From Streptomyces sp. TLI_146 (GTDB lineage: Bacteria > Actinomycetota > Actinomycetes > Streptomycetales > Streptomycetaceae), in NCBI RefSeq assembly GCF_002846415.1, contig NZ_PJMX01000001.1:7440001-7504000 (forward strand): 64,000 nt of DNA, given 5' to 3'. The translations under genes and the position numbers were made by a program. Below are positions 25,917 through 36,000 of this stretch, one piece after another (positions within the stretch are counted from its first letter, which is position 1; every line of letters begins with the position of its first letter). The notes under the pieces were generated by a model, which was not told the origin of the DNA, made no database searches, and was given only the letters and a program-made list of their open reading frames with translations.

Positions 25917-27128
25917 ATGACCAGCAGCACGAGCCGGCGGACGGCGGCCGTCGCGGCCCTCGTCCTCGCCGCGACCGCCGGGTGCGCGGTGGAGCACCCC
26001 GCCCCCGCGCGCCTGCCGCACCACCAGGACTCCGAGCGGCCCGGCACGCCGTCGCCGGCCGGCGGCTCCGCGAAGGCGGGGCCGCGCCCGTTCACGCTGG
26101 TCGCCACCGGTGACGTACTGCCGCACTCCTCGACCATCGAGCGCGCCGCGGCCGACGCGAGCGGGGACGGCTACGACTTCCGGCCGATGCTCGCCGGGGT
26201 CAAGCCGGTGATCTCCCGGGCGGACCTGGCGATCTGTCACATGGAGACGGTGTACGGGCCGGACGGCGGGCCCTTCACCGGCTATCCGGCGTTCAAGTCG
26301 CCGCCGCAGGTGGCCGCCGCGCTCAAGGACACCGGGTACGACTCGTGCTCGACCGCGTCCAACCACAGCCTCGACGACGGGGCGGACGGGATCGCCCGGA
26401 CCCTTCGCGCCTTCGACAAGGCGGGCCTCAAGCACACCGGATCGGGCCGCACGGCCACGGAGTCGGCGGCGCCCGCCCTGCTGGAAGCGGGCGGCGCCAA
26501 GGTCGCCCAGCTGGCGTACACATACGACACCAACGGCTATCCGATGCCGGACGGCCAGCCGTGGGCCGTCCACCTCATCGACGAGCGGAAGATCCTCGCG
26601 GACGCGCGCGCGGCGCGGAAGGCGGGGGCCGACGTGGTCGTCGTCAGCCTGCACTGGGGCACCGAGTGGCAGACCGAGCCCGACGAGCAGCAGCTCACGC
26701 TGGGCAAGGCGCTCACGGCCTCCCGCACCGGCGGCCGCCCCGACATCGACCTCGTCCTGGGCACGCACGCGCACATCCCGCAGGCGTACGAGAAGGTCAA
26801 CGGCACCTGGATCGTCTACGGCGAGGGCGACCAGATCGCGGGGGAGATGTTCAACAACTCCGGCGCGCGCGATCCGCGCGGCAACATGAGCTCCATCGCC
26901 CGCTTCACGTTCACGCCGCCCGCCCGGGAGGGGGCGCGCTGGGAGGTCACCAAGGCGGAGTTCATCCCCCAGTGGGTCGACGCGGACCGCGGCCGCGTCA
27001 TCAACCTCCCCGAGGCCCTGCGCACCTCCCCCGACCGGGAGGACTACCGCACGGCACAGACGGAGATCCGGGAGGCGGTGCTGGGCCGCGGGGCGGTGAG
27101 GGACGGACTGACGATGGCGACGGGGTAG
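25917..27128 (+). CDS. CapA-family lipoprotein (PgsA-like)
   Basis: 403 residues from ATG 25917 (ATG 25902 is an alternative). The N terminus ends in a lipobox, LAATAGC, so it is a surface lipoprotein. The core has the CapA metallophosphatase-like motifs: FTLVATGDVLPHSS, ADLAICHMETVYG, STASNHSLDDGADGI, VVVSLHWGTEW and VLGTHAHIPQAYEKV. CapA is needed for poly-gamma-glutamate export, but many Streptomyces copies stand alone, as here with no capBC. Probable cell-surface phosphoesterase-fold protein. Confidence 0.9.
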   Translation: MTSSTSRRTAAVAALVLAATAGCAVEHPAPARLPHHQDSERPGTPSPAGGSAKAGPRPFTLVATGDVLPHSSTIERAAADASGDGYDFRPMLAGVKPVISRADLAICHMETVYGPDGGPFTGYPAFKSPPQVAAALKDTGYDSCSTASNHSLDDGADGIARTLRAFDKAGLKHTGSGRTATESAAPALLEAGGAKVAQLAYTYDTNGYPMPDGQPWAVHLIDERKILADARAARKAGADVVVVSLHWGTEWQTEPDEQQLTLGKALTASRTGGRPDIDLVLGTHAHIPQAYEKVNGTWIVYGEGDQIAGEMFNNSGARDPRGNMSSIARFTFTPPAREGARWEVTKAEFIPQWVDADRGRVINLPEALRTSPDREDYRTAQTEIREAVLGRGAVRDGLTMATG

Positions 27129-27140
27129 GGGACCTCTCGT

Positions 27141-27240
27141 TCGGCTGCGGACCGTGGGTGGCTGGTCGCGCAGTTCCCCGCGCCCCTAACCACCTAGGGG
27201 CGCGGGGAACTGCGCGAGCAACCCACCACTCAGCCGCGGA
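27141..27240. repeat. Dispersed inverted repeat (copy 1), terminator-like
   Basis: Two near-complementary arms of about 48 bases (27141-27188 and 27193-27240) meet at a 4-base centre. The inner part pairs the sequence around CGCGCAGTTCCCCGCGCCCC with its complement. A 29-base core of the left arm (27158-27186) recurs in reverse orientation at 45547-45575. It lies between the convergent CapA-like and stress-protein genes, so it may end transcription on both strands. Confidence 0.8.
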
Positions 27241-27257
27241 CAAAGGCCGGGCCGGAC

Positions 27258-27707
27258 CTACGGCACCACCGTCACCGGCCACCGCCCCGCCTTGACCAAC
27301 CGCACCGCCACCGACCCCACGATCCGGTGCCCCGCAGACTCCGACGCACCCACCACCACCGCGTCCGCCTTCAGCGAATCCGCGGCCGCCACCAGCCCCC
27401 CGTACGCGTCCCCGCGCAACGTGTGGAACTCCCAGCGCACGGTCCAGATGTCCCGCACCCGTTCCGCCGCCGCGCGGATCTCCTCGGCGAGGCCCTCCGC
27501 GATCTCCCCGGTGGTGTCGGGGACCGGCGCCCCCATCGCGGCGCCCGCGGGCACCAGTGGCTGGACGTAGACCACCGCGAGCAGCGCGTTCTGGCGCCGG
27601 GCCAGCCCGCTCGCGTACGCCGCCGCGCGCAACGAGGAGTCGGAGCCGTCCACCCCGACGACGATGACCTTGGGACCGTCCGTACCGCGTTCGAAGGCTG
27701 CTGTCAC
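27258..27707 (-). CDS. Universal stress protein (UspA family)
   Basis: 149 residues from GTG 27707. [20 protein letters not shown] opens the Usp fold with the nucleotide-contacting Asp. [20 protein letters not shown] near the C terminus corresponds to the ATP-binding loop G-x2-G-x9-G(S/T), here slightly altered. A single Usp domain; many Streptomyces paralogues have two. Divergent from lysX, with starts 73 bases apart. Confidence 0.9.
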   Translation of the reverse strand: MTAAFERGTDGPKVIVVGVDGSDSSLRAAAYASGLARRQNALLAVVYVQPLVPAGAAMGAPVPDTTGEIAEGLAEEIRAAAERVRDIWTVRWEFHTLRGDAYGGLVAAADSLKADAVVVGASESAGHRIVGSVAVRLVKAGRWPVTVVP

Positions 27708-27767
27708 ACCATCGAGGCTAGTCCCACGCGGGGGCGCGCCCGACAGGCGGCCCGGCGTGCCGCTCCC

Positions 27768-27773
27768 TAGAGT
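27768..27773 (+). promoter_or_regulatory. -10 box of lysX (leaderless)
   Basis: TAGAGT seven bases before the ATG at 27781, with no ribosome site at a suitable distance. Confidence 0.5.
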
Positions 27774-27780
27774 GCAAGGC

Positions 27781-30700
27781 ATGCGTGTCAGCGAGGAGAC
27801 GCCCATACCGGCACGGGCCCGGACGCCCGCGCGGTCCCGGTTCCTGAGCCGGGTGCCGGAGGCCTTCGCGATGTTCTTCGCCGGGCTCGGGCTGTACTGC
27901 GGCGCCATCGCGCTGGTGCCCGTGCTGCGCCGATGGCTGCGGCCCCTCTCCTGGTTCCTCGACCGGGTCACCGTCCCCGTCAGCGCCAACCTCGCCTACG
28001 CCGTCTTCCTGCTGCTGCTCGCCGCCGCGATCGGCGCCCGCAAGAAGGTCGCCTGGTGGCTGGTGGTCGGCTACCTCGGGCTGCTCTTCCTCGCCGACGT
28101 GCTGCTCGTCGCCGTCGCCGAGTGGATGTGGGCCGCCAACGGCATCGTGTGCGGGGCCGCGCTCCTCGTGCTGATCCTGGCGCGCGGCGAGTTCTACGCC
28201 GAGACCCGGCGCGGCGCGGTCCGGCGCGCGCTGCTCGTCCTGGTGCTCGGACTCGCCGCGGGCGTCGTGGCCGGCTGGGCCCTGGTGGAGATCTTCCCCG
28301 GCACGCTCCCGCGCGGCCAGCGGCTGCTGTGGGCCAGCAACCGGGTGCTCGGCGGCCTCGCCTCCAGCGGCCAGTTCGACGGCCGCCCGCCCCGCCCGCT
28401 CTACTTCTTCCTCGGTCTGTTCGGCGCGATCGCCCTGCTCAGCGCGGCCACCACGCTCTTCCGCTCGCAGCGCATGGAGGCCGCGCTGCACGGCGACGAG
28501 GAGCCGCGCATCCGGGCCCTGCTGCGCGCCTACGGCCGGGACGACTCGCTCGGCTACTTCGCCACCCGCCGCGACAAGGCGGTGGTGTTCTCGCCGAGCG
28601 GCAAGGCGGCCGTCACCTACCGGGTGGAGGCCGGGGTCGCCCTGGCCAGCGGCGACCCCGTCGGCGACCCGGAGGCGTGGGGGCCCGCCATCGCCGCCTG
28701 GCTGGACGTGGCCAGGAAGTACGCCTGGGCGCCCGCCGTGATGGGCGCGTCCGAGGAGGGCGCCACCGTCTACGCCCGGTACGGTCTGGGCGCCATGCAA
28801 CTGGGAGACGAGGCGATCCTGCACGTCGCCCGGTTCGACCTGGACGGCCGCGAGATGCGGGTGACCCGGCAGGCCGTCCGCCGCGTCGCCAGGACCGGCG
28901 CCACCACCCGGATCCGCCGCCACTCGGCGCTCACCGACGAGGAGATGGGCCAGATCGTCGACCGGGCCGACGCCTGGCGGGACACCGAGACCGAACGCGG
29001 CTTCTCCATGGCGCTCGACCGCCTGGGCGACCCGGCCGACGGCGACTGCCTGCTGGTGGAGGCGTTCGACGCGGACGGCAAGCTGATCGCGCTGCTCTCG
29101 TTCGTGCCCTGGGGCCCGGACGGCATCTCGCTCGATCTGATGCGGCGCGACCGCAGCGCACCCAACGGCGTCATGGAGTTCATGGTGGCCGAGCTCTGCG
29201 CGTACGCACCGAAGCTGGGCGTACGGCGGATCTCGCTCAACTTCGCGGTGTTCCGCTCCGCCTTCGAGGAGGGCGCCCGGATCGGCGCGGGCCCGGTGCT
29301 GCGGCTGTGGCGTCGGCTGCTGCTGTTCTTCTCCAAGTGGTGGCAGCTGGAGGCGCTGTACCGGTCGAACGTGAAGTACCAGCCGCAGTGGTTCCCGCGC
29401 TTTCTCTGCTACGGGGACGCGGGCTCGCTCGCCCGCGTCGGGCTCGCCTCCGGCATCGCCGAGGGCTTCGTCTCCGTACCCAGTCTGCGCAAGCTGTGGG
29501 GCAAGGGGCACCCCAGGGGCGTCACCAGTCCTGGCAGCACCGAGGGCCTGCCGTCCATCGAGGCGCTCGGCCTGTCCGAACAGGGCGCCGCGGGGGCGGG
29601 GGAGCGGCGGCTGCCCGATCAGGTGCGGGTGCGCCACCGCAAGCTGGAGCGGCTGCGGGCCGAGGGCGCCGAACCGTATCCGGTGGTCATTCCGACGCGC
29701 ACCCACACCCTGGCGGACCTGCGCGCGGCCGGTGCGGGCACGGCCGCCACGGTGGCCGGGCGCGTGATGGCCGTACGCGACTTCGGCGGGGTCGTCTTCG
29801 CCGTACTGCGCGACTGGTCGGGCGACCTCCAGCTGGCGCTCACCCGGGACGGCACGGGCGCGCGGGTGCTCGACCACTTCACCCGTGACGTCGACCTCGG
29901 CGACCACATCACCGCCACGGGCACCACCGGCACCACGGTCAAGGGCGAGTACTCGCTCTTCGTCACCGGCTGGCAGATGACCGGCAAGTGCCTGCGCCCG
30001 CTGCCCGACAAGCGGCTCGGCCTGGCCGACCCCGAGGCCCGGGTGCGCCGCCGCTACCTCGACCTGGTGGCCCGCCCCGAGGCCCGCGACGTCGTACGGG
30101 CCCGCTCCACCGCCGTCCAGGCGCTGCGGCAGGGCCTGCTCGACCGCGGCTATCTGGAGGTCGAGACACCGATGCTCCAGCAGATCCACGGCGGCGCCAA
30201 CGCCCGCCCCTTCACCACCCACATCAACGCCTACGACCTGGACCTGTATCTGCGGATCGCCCCCGAGCTGTATCTCAAGCGGCTGTGCGTCGGCGGGGTC
30301 GAGAAGGTCTTCGAGATGGGCCGCACCTTCCGCAACGAGGGCGTCTCGTACAAGCACAACCCCGAGTTCACGATGCTGGAGGCCTACCAGGCCTTCGCCG
30401 ACTACGACGTGATGCTCGATCTGACCCGCGAGCTCATCCAGGGCGCCGCGACCGCCGCGTTCGGCGCGCCGGTGGCGCGCAAGGCCGGTCCCGACGGGCG
30501 GCTGGTGGAGCACGACATCTCCGGACCCTGGCCGGTCAAGACGCTGTACGGGGCGCTCTCCGAGGCGCTGGGCGAGGAGGTCGACGCCGACACCGAGGAG
30601 CGGGAGCTGCGCCGGCTGTGCGACCGGGCCGGGGTCCCGCATACACCTGAGAACTCCCGGGGCGACGTGGTGTTGGAGATGTACGAACGGATGGTCGAGG

Positions 30701-31068
30701 AGAGGACCCAGCTGCCCACGTTCTACAAGGACTTCCCGACCGACGTCTCGCCGCTCACCCGCCAGCACCGGAGCGATCCCCGGCTGGCCGAGCGCTGGGA
30801 CCTGGTGGCGTTCGGCACGGAACTGGGCACCGCCTACTCGGAGTTGACCGACCCGGTGGAGCAGCGGCGGCGGCTCACCGCGCAGTCGCTGCTCGCGGCA
30901 GGCGGCGACCCGGAGGCGATGGAGCTCGACGAGGAGTTCCTGGACGCGCTCGAATACGCCATGCCGCCCACCGGCGGACTCGGCATCGGAGTGGACCGGC
31001 TCGTCATGTTCCTCACCGGCCTGACGATCCGTGAGACACTGCCGTTCCCGCTGGTACGCCGCCACTGA
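27781..31068 (+). CDS. lysX: LysX: lysyl-phosphatidylglycerol synthetase fused to lysyl-tRNA synthetase
   Basis: 1095 residues. Residues 20-230 have about six membrane helices. Residues 240-580 are the MprF-type DUF2156 transferase ([40 protein letters not shown]). From about 615 on comes a lysyl-tRNA synthetase: OB fold ([20 protein letters not shown]), then class II motifs [20 protein letters not shown] and [16 protein letters not shown]. It charges tRNA and moves lysine to phosphatidylglycerol, making the membrane less anionic and more resistant to cationic peptides. A separate housekeeping LysRS should exist. Confidence 0.96.
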   Translation: MRVSEETPIPARARTPARSRFLSRVPEAFAMFFAGLGLYCGAIALVPVLRRWLRPLSWFLDRVTVPVSANLAYAVFLLLLAAAIGARKKVAWWLVVGYLGLLFLADVLLVAVAEWMWAANGIVCGAALLVLILARGEFYAETRRGAVRRALLVLVLGLAAGVVAGWALVEIFPGTLPRGQRLLWASNRVLGGLASSGQFDGRPPRPLYFFLGLFGAIALLSAATTLFRSQRMEAALHGDEEPRIRALLRAYGRDDSLGYFATRRDKAVVFSPSGKAAVTYRVEAGVALASGDPVGDPEAWGPAIAAWLDVARKYAWAPAVMGASEEGATVYARYGLGAMQLGDEAILHVARFDLDGREMRVTRQAVRRVARTGATTRIRRHSALTDEEMGQIVDRADAWRDTETERGFSMALDRLGDPADGDCLLVEAFDADGKLIALLSFVPWGPDGISLDLMRRDRSAPNGVMEFMVAELCAYAPKLGVRRISLNFAVFRSAFEEGARIGAGPVLRLWRRLLLFFSKWWQLEALYRSNVKYQPQWFPRFLCYGDAGSLARVGLASGIAEGFVSVPSLRKLWGKGHPRGVTSPGSTEGLPSIEALGLSEQGAAGAGERRLPDQVRVRHRKLERLRAEGAEPYPVVIPTRTHTLADLRAAGAGTAATVAGRVMAVRDFGGVVFAVLRDWSGDLQLALTRDGTGARVLDHFTRDVDLGDHITATGTTGTTVKGEYSLFVTGWQMTGKCLRPLPDKRLGLADPEARVRRRYLDLVARPEARDVVRARSTAVQALRQGLLDRGYLEVETPMLQQIHGGANARPFTTHINAYDLDLYLRIAPELYLKRLCVGGVEKVFEMGRTFRNEGVSYKHNPEFTMLEAYQAFADYDVMLDLTRELIQGAATAAFGAPVARKAGPDGRLVEHDISGPWPVKTLYGALSEALGEEVDADTEERELRRLCDRAGVPHTPENSRGDVVLEMYERMVEERTQLPTFYKDFPTDVSPLTRQHRSDPRLAERWDLVAFGTELGTAYSELTDPVEQRRRLTAQSLLAAGGDPEAMELDEEFLDALEYAMPPTGGLGIGVDRLVMFLTGLTIRETLPFPLVRRH

Positions 31069-31189
31069 GCCACGGCCGTCAACGGTTCGCCCGGGTGCGT
31101 CCCAACGGGTGTTTTCGGCCGCGCGGGCGGTGCGCTTCAGCCGCCGGGACCGCGTGTCGTGCGAGCCATGGGTCATGAAAAAGGATGAG

Positions 31190-32017
31190 ATGCTCCCCGG
31201 GCGGCGCATGTTCCTGCGCGTCGGCGCCTGTCTGGGAGCCGCCGCCGCCCTGCGGATGCTGACCGCCGAGGACACCGGCGCTCCGGAGCGGAAGGCCGCG
31301 CAGGCCGCCGCCGGCCCGCAGGCCGCGGCGCCCCGGCTGAAGTCCACCGCGTACCGACTGGAGCCGATGACCGCCGAGGCCCCGCCGCAGTACCGCACCG
31401 CGCTGCCGCCCGTGCGGCGCCGGCCGTTCCTGAGCATGCCCGAGCTCGGCCCCGACACCATGGTGCTGACCTTCGACGACGGCCCCGACCCGCGCTACAC
31501 GCCGGAGATCCTGCGGACCCTGCGCGAGCACGACGTGCGCGCGATGTTCTTCGTCTGCGGCGAGATGGCCACCGACAACCGCGACCTGCTGCGCGAGATG
31601 CGCGACGACGGGCATGTGATCGGCAACCACTCCTGGACGCACCCGCTGCTCATCAAGATGTCGCGGGAGGCGGTACGCGACGAGATGACCCGGACCAGCG
31701 AGGTCGTCGAGGAGGTGCTCGGCGAGCGGCCGCAGTGGTTCCGCGCCCCCTACGGCGCCTGGAACCGCAACTCGTTCCAGATCGGCGCCGAACTCGGCAT
31801 GGAGCCGATGGGCTGGACCCTCGACACGCTGGACTGGACGACGCCCGGCACCGACACGATCGTGCGCCGGGTCCAGCAGGGCGCCGCCCCGGGCGTCGTG
31901 GTGCTCTCGCACGACGCGGGGGGCGACCGCTCGCAGAGCGTGGCGGCGCTGCGCACCTATCTGCCCCGGCTGCTGGCCGCGGGCTACCGCCTGCGCGTAC
32001 CGCCCAAGCGGCGCTGA
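31190..32017 (+). CDS. Tat-exported polysaccharide deacetylase (NodB domain)
   Basis: 275 residues from ATG 31190 (AAGGA five bases upstream; ATG 31175 is in frame). GRRMFLRVGACLGAAAALRM is a twin-arginine signal. The NodB domain is complete: TFDDGPD with the catalytic Asp pair, GNHSWTHP with two metal-binding His, FRAPYGAWN, and VVLSHDAGGDR with the final His. It should remove N- or O-acetyl groups from peptidoglycan or another surface glycan. It is convergent with the sortase gene, 12 bases apart. Confidence 0.93.
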   Translation: MLPGRRMFLRVGACLGAAAALRMLTAEDTGAPERKAAQAAAGPQAAAPRLKSTAYRLEPMTAEAPPQYRTALPPVRRRPFLSMPELGPDTMVLTFDDGPDPRYTPEILRTLREHDVRAMFFVCGEMATDNRDLLREMRDDGHVIGNHSWTHPLLIKMSREAVRDEMTRTSEVVEEVLGERPQWFRAPYGAWNRNSFQIGAELGMEPMGWTLDTLDWTTPGTDTIVRRVQQGAAPGVVVLSHDAGGDRSQSVAALRTYLPRLLAAGYRLRVPPKRR

Positions 32018-32029
32018 GGGCGGGGAGGT

Positions 32030-32689
32030 TCAGCGGGTGGCCACCATCCGGGCGAAGACCACCACGTTGCCGTCGTAGCCCTTGGTCCTGGTGAAGCCGC
32101 CGCCGCAGGTGATCACCCGCAGCTCCGGGTGCCCGGTGTCGCCGTACACCCGGGCACCCGGGAAGTTGTTCTTGTCGTAGACCTCGACGCCGTAGACCTC
32201 GAAGACGGCCACATGCCCGTCGTAGCGGGTCACCTCGACGTGGTTGCCCTTCTTGAGCGAGCCGAGTCCGTAGAAGACGGCGGGGCCCCGCAGGGTGTCG
32301 ACGTGGCCGACCATCACGGCGGTGCCGCGCTGGCCGGGGGCGATCGCGTTCTGGTACCAGCCCGCCAGATTGGGGTCGTCCGGCGGCGGCGCCTGCACCC
32401 AGCCGTCCTGGTCGATGCCGACCTCGATGACCGGGGCGTCGACCTTGATCGCGTCGATCCTGACCCGGGAGGCCGGCGCGTACCCCAGCGGCTCCACCGG
32501 GGCGGTGGAGGTGGCCGGGACGAACACCTCCGGCCGGCCCGCCAGCGCGGCGGCCGCCGCGGGCTGCGGGGGGCCCATCGTGACGTCCGCGCCGTTCCGC
32601 ATCAGCGCCAGACCGGTGAGCATCACCAGGGCGAGCGCCCCCCACGGCGACCGCCTCCGATGCTCCGAGCCGCCCTCTTCCTGCCCCAT
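32030..32689 (-). CDS. Class F sortase
   Basis: 219 residues from ATG 32689, behind GGAGGGAGCGAG. One N-terminal membrane helix (WGALALVMLTGLAL). Catalytic residues are visible: His in VMVGHVDT, Cys in LRVITCGGGF, and a downstream Arg in FARMVATR or TRTKGY. Class F sortases are common in actinomycetes and their substrates are poorly known. No LPxTG-type protein is encoded in this window, and the two neighbouring secreted proteins lack that motif. Confidence 0.92.
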   Translation of the reverse strand: MGQEEGGSEHRRRSPWGALALVMLTGLALMRNGADVTMGPPQPAAAAALAGRPEVFVPATSTAPVEPLGYAPASRVRIDAIKVDAPVIEVGIDQDGWVQAPPPDDPNLAGWYQNAIAPGQRGTAVMVGHVDTLRGPAVFYGLGSLKKGNHVEVTRYDGHVAVFEVYGVEVYDKNNFPGARVYGDTGHPELRVITCGGGFTRTKGYDGNVVVFARMVATR

Positions 32690-33031
32690 CTCGCTCCCTC
32701 CAAAGCCCTCCGTGCCACCTCTAGGCACGGTAAGGGCGTACTCGCACCCCGGCGATCAGAGAGGTGCGAACGGGTGGTGGCGGAGGCGGCCGCCGATCCG
32801 GGCGGCCACGGGGGGTGACCCATCCGTGTCATTGGTCCGACAAAAATTCTGACGGTCTGTGACCTGCGGGTCCGTCAGATCGGCGGTTCGCTCACCGGCG
32901 TGTCGGCTCACCAGGGTGGACCAGCGCGACATGCGAGGTGAGAAGCCTGCGGTGAGGGTTCGTCATGGGAGGCGTACTCGTCGAATTTCCCGGAGCACGG
33001 CTTTGGGGCGCCCTCCCTCGGAGGTTCAACC
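32690..33031. other. 342-base intergenic region
   Basis: Divergent promoter region between the sortase and the first of two sister secreted proteins. It holds a CCGTGCC/GGCACGG hairpin (32710-32730) and a CTGACGG/CCGTCAG hairpin (32849-32878) preceded by a short A run. No coding potential that I can support. Confidence 0.5.
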
Positions 33032-33511
33032 ATGCGTGCTGCACGCGCTCTCCCGGTGGCCGTGGCCGCCTTCGCGGCGGTGGGGCTCTCAGCCCCGCTC
33101 GCCTCCGCCAACTTCGGCCCGAGCAACGTCACCGTCAACCCCAGCGCGGTGCACCCGGGCTCCACGCTGACGATCACGGCCAACGGCTGCGGCCACGGCG
33201 GCATCGTGACGTCGAACGCCTTTTCCCCCACGTCCCTCTCGGGCGGTGACACCGGGTTCGCGACCGCCAGGATCCACGACCACATCACCCCCGGGTCGTA
33301 CAACCTGTCGGTCCGCTGCAACGACAACCCGCGGACGGAGACGCGCAGCTTCACCGTGCTCCCCGGCCGCGGCGCGATGGGCGGCCTCGGGGGCGCCGCG
33401 GGGCCGACCCAGACCGAGATGGCCGTCGGCGGGTCCCTGGTGGCGCTCGCCGCCATCGGCGGTGCCGTGTTCGTGGCACGGCGCCGCCGCACGAGCGGCG
33501 GGCGGGTCTGA
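33032..33511 (+). CDS. Small secreted protein with C-terminal membrane anchor (sister 1)
   Basis: 159 residues. Signal peptide ends at PLASA (residue 26). The mature part starts NFGPSNVTVNPSAVHPGSTL, an Ig-like beta fold with a Cys pair (NGCGHGG and RCNDNP). A Gly-rich linker (MGGLGGAAGPTQTEMAVGG) leads to a hydrophobic helix and RRRR, so it is anchored by its C terminus. Same plan as the convergent gene at 33625. The role is unknown; surface structural or adhesive proteins are the best guess. Confidence 0.8.
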   Translation: MRAARALPVAVAAFAAVGLSAPLASANFGPSNVTVNPSAVHPGSTLTITANGCGHGGIVTSNAFSPTSLSGGDTGFATARIHDHITPGSYNLSVRCNDNPRTETRSFTVLPGRGAMGGLGGAAGPTQTEMAVGGSLVALAAIGGAVFVARRRRTSGGRV

Positions 33512-33530
33512 CCGGCCGAACCTCCCGGAC

Positions 33531-33596
33531 AGAGCCGAACCGCCCGTCGCCCCGAGTCCTGGCCAGGACTCGGGGCGACGGGCGGTTCGCGGCTCT
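33531..33596. terminator. Bidirectional terminator between sister secreted genes
   Basis: A 26-bp perfect inverted repeat centred on CCTGGCCAGG, extended by AGAGCC/GGCTCT after a 2-base bulge. It lies between two convergent genes. Confidence 0.85.
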
Positions 33597-33624
33597 CTGT
33601 GCCGGAGCTTGCCTGCCGGACGGG

Positions 33625-34167
33625 CTAGTTGTCGCGGCGGCGCAGATAGAACATCAGGCCGCCGCCGGCCGCGGCGACGAGCGCGAGGCCGACCGCGATC
33701 TCGCCCTTGTCGATGCCGTCCGCGGTGCCGCCGAGGCCGCCCCGCACACCGCGCGAGGGCGCGGTGGTGGTGCTGATGGTGGGCCTGGTCGTGGGGCGGA
33801 GCGTCTGCGGCCCGCCGGTGATCGTGAGATCGGTGGTGCCCCGCTCGCCGGCGCACATGAACGTCACGGTGTAGGTGGCACCGCGCCTGGCGTTGAAGTC
33901 GACCTGGGCGGTCGTGGAGCTGTTCGGCGAGATGGTCACCGTGTTGAAGACGCCGGAGGAGGCGGTGGCGGTGGAGGGGCACCCGGTGACGTTCAGCGTG
34001 ACCGTACCGCCGGGGGCGATGGTGGAGGGGGACACACTGAACGCGAACGACGTGATGTTGCTGCCGTGCGCGCCGCCGCCGTCGGCGGCCAGCGCTGCCG
34101 CGGGGGTGGCGAGGGAGAGAGCCGCGGCGCCGAGCAAGGTGGCGGATGCGATGCGTATCGCGCCCAT
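33625..34167 (-). CDS. Small secreted protein with C-terminal membrane anchor (sister 2)
   Basis: 180 residues from ATG 34167 (CCGGAGGATT upstream). Signal peptide to about residue 29, then FAFSVSPSTIAPGGTVTLNV with a Cys pair (VTGCPST, TFMCAGE), a Thr-rich linker, GGLGGTADGIDKGEIAVG, a membrane helix and RRRDN. Domain order and the linker motif match the gene at 33032, so the two are diverged paralogues in convergent orientation beside a class F sortase gene. Confidence 0.8.
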   Translation of the reverse strand: MGAIRIASATLLGAAALSLATPAAALAADGGGAHGSNITSFAFSVSPSTIAPGGTVTLNVTGCPSTATASSGVFNTVTISPNSSTTAQVDFNARRGATYTVTFMCAGERGTTDLTITGGPQTLRPTTRPTISTTTAPSRGVRGGLGGTADGIDKGEIAVGLALVAAAGGGLMFYLRRRDN

Positions 34168-34394
34168 GGACAATCCTCCGGGTCCCCGAGGAGCACTGCG
34201 GAACCGTTTTCCACAAAAAGCGGGAAATGCACCTCGTGCCCGACACGCTAGGAGCGGGCGGCCCCGGTCGCGATCGGTGTCCGGCGAATGGGGCATTCGC
34301 TTCCCCCACCCGGCGGACCTGTCGGGGTGTCACCGGGGATTTCGGCTGAGCGTGCCGGGCGTCGGGGCGCAGGCGGGGGTCCGAGGACAGGCGC

Positions 34395-35159
34395 TCAGGT
34401 GAACAGGTCGGGGAAGAGGTCGCGGAACGGCGCCGAGGTGGCGGACAGGCCCCGGCCGAACGGTGCGTCGAAGTCCCAGATCAGGAAGAGCAGGAAGGCG
34501 ATGAGCACGCTGAAGAGCCCGGCCAGCAGCAGTTCGCGCCCGGTGCGGCGGATCTGGAGCGTGAAGATCAGGCCGACGGTCACCACGGCCCCCGTGATCA
34601 GCCCGAACCAGACGACCCCGGGCATCGTGGCCCCGGCGCCCGCGCCGCGCGTGTTGCGGGCTTCGTCGACGGCCGCCACCTGGTCGACCAGCGGCTGGTA
34701 CGCCTGGCCCTCGTGGTCGGTCTTGGGCTCGTAGTCCGTGACGTCCCGGCGCAGCTGGGCGAGCAGGACCGACCCCCGGTCGCCGAGCTCGCCCTTGACC
34801 TCCATGTGGTGCCACTCGGAGCGGACGACGTAGGTGACGTACGAGTCGACGTCGGCGCGGATGCGCTCGCGGGCCGGGCCCGGGTAGACCTGGACGCGCT
34901 CGCTGATCTCGTGGAGCGCCTGCGCCTCCTGGCGGACGGTCTCCGAGGCCGAGCCCCGGGCCTCCCAGACGCCCGCGATGGCGAGGCCGAGGACGATCGC
35001 GTAGATCACTCCCATCATCATCGTCATGTACTCCATGACGTCCGGGGTCTGGGAGGGGTCGTCGTCCTCGCCGATGCGGCGGTGGTTGACGATGACGATG
35101 GTCAGCACGACGACGCAGGCCGCGGCCATCGCGATGGCGAGGACGATCCAGTCCTTCAA
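34395..35159 (-). CDS. DUF4239 (bestrophin-like) membrane protein
   Basis: 254 residues from a TTG at 35159, supported by GGAGG eight bases upstream. Helices at residues 4-24, 46-65, about 180-200 and 210-232. MMMGVIYAIVLGLAIAGVWE in the second helix region is typical of DUF4239 proteins, which are distantly related to bestrophin channels. The soluble segment between carries a long helix. The proline-rich gene ends 53 bases upstream on the same strand, so they may form one transcript. Function unknown. Confidence 0.82.
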   Translation of the reverse strand: MKDWIVLAIAMAAACVVVLTIVIVNHRRIGEDDDPSQTPDVMEYMTMMMGVIYAIVLGLAIAGVWEARGSASETVRQEAQALHEISERVQVYPGPARERIRADVDSYVTYVVRSEWHHMEVKGELGDRGSVLLAQLRRDVTDYEPKTDHEGQAYQPLVDQVAAVDEARNTRGAGAGATMPGVVWFGLITGAVVTVGLIFTLQIRRTGRELLLAGLFSVLIAFLLFLIWDFDAPFGRGLSATSAPFRDLFPDLFT

Positions 35160-35212
35160 GGGGGAACCTCCGACGAGGGAGAAGCGGGAACGGCGCGGCG
35201 CGGGGCCGACGG

Positions 35213-35809
35213 CTAGCTGGAGCGGGGGCGGAGCACCGCGACGGCGACCACCGCGGGCACCGTGACGAGCAGGGTGAGCGTCACCGTGGAGAGCCCCGGA
35301 GCGTGCTTCTTCCGCGGCGGCCTGCGGTACGCGGGCAGCGCGATGGGCCGCTGCCGGGGCGGCGGAGTGGCGGAAGGGCTCGGCGGCACGGGCGCGGGGG
35401 GCGGCGGGGGCGCCGGCTCCGGTGGTACGGGCGCCACCGGCCGGGGCTTCGGTGGCTGCGGCGCGGGCGGAGCGGGCGGCGCGGGAGGGACCGGCTTCGG
35501 CGGGGCCGGTGGATGCGCCGGCGGGGGCTTCGGCGGCGCTGGAGGCTCGGGCGGTTCGGGAGGCTTGGGCGGCGGCGGTTTCGGCGTGGGCGGCGGGGGC
35601 GACGGCGTGCAGATGCCGCCCCCGGCGACCGCCACCGCCCAGTCGTCCCCGGCGCCGCCGGAGACCGAGGCGTACGCGCAGGCGTCCGCGCGCGCGTACG
35701 GCGCCGGGCCGGTCAGCAGCAGGGCGAGGGCGGCGGCCGAGAGCAGCCGCCGCGCCAAGTGGGTTACGGGCACGCCAGGATCATCCGGCCCGGGGGACCG
35801 CACGGCCAT
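35213..35809 (-). CDS. Proline-rich secreted protein
   Basis: 198 residues if started at ATG 35809; GTG 35773 is an alternative and would trim the first 12 residues before the signal peptide LLSAAALALLLTGPAPYARA. About 100 residues are Pro-rich (repeats of PPxPPKPP type), followed by a basic stretch and a C-terminal membrane helix LSTVTLTLLVTVPAVVAVAV. It is probably a rod-like protein crossing the cell wall. Low complexity prevents family assignment. Confidence 0.65.
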   Translation of the reverse strand: MAVRSPGPDDPGVPVTHLARRLLSAAALALLLTGPAPYARADACAYASVSGGAGDDWAVAVAGGGICTPSPPPPTPKPPPPKPPEPPEPPAPPKPPPAHPPAPPKPVPPAPPAPPAPQPPKPRPVAPVPPEPAPPPPPAPVPPSPSATPPPRQRPIALPAYRRPPRKKHAPGLSTVTLTLLVTVPAVVAVAVLRPRSS

Positions 35810-35861
35810 GAGACCGACGCGGATTCGCCTGATGGGGGGAGGTTGGGTGGGTTTGCGTTTG

Positions 35862-35881
35862 GAACCGCCGGGGGGCGGTTC
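35862..35881. repeat. Intergenic hairpin
   Basis: Perfect 8-bp arms GAACCGCC and GGCGGTTC with a GGGG loop, in the divergent region between the proline-rich gene and the SCO0930-like lipoprotein gene. Could be part of a 5' leader. Confidence 0.4.
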
Positions 35882-36000
35882 GGCGGGTGCGGGAAAATTC
35901 TTTCGCAGGCTTTGAACACTCCAGGGGCCGCCACGCGTACCTAGGGCCATGAAAGGCGCACCCAGGCGCCACAAGAAGCAGCGGATCAAAGGGAGTTGAC

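Noticed and set aside
25917-27128. Poly-gamma-glutamate capsule operon
   Set aside because: The CapA-like gene has no capB, capC or ligase neighbour.
32859-33249. Short plus-strand frames before the secreted protein at 33032
   Set aside because: They lack ribosome sites and family features and overlap the genuine signal-peptide gene.
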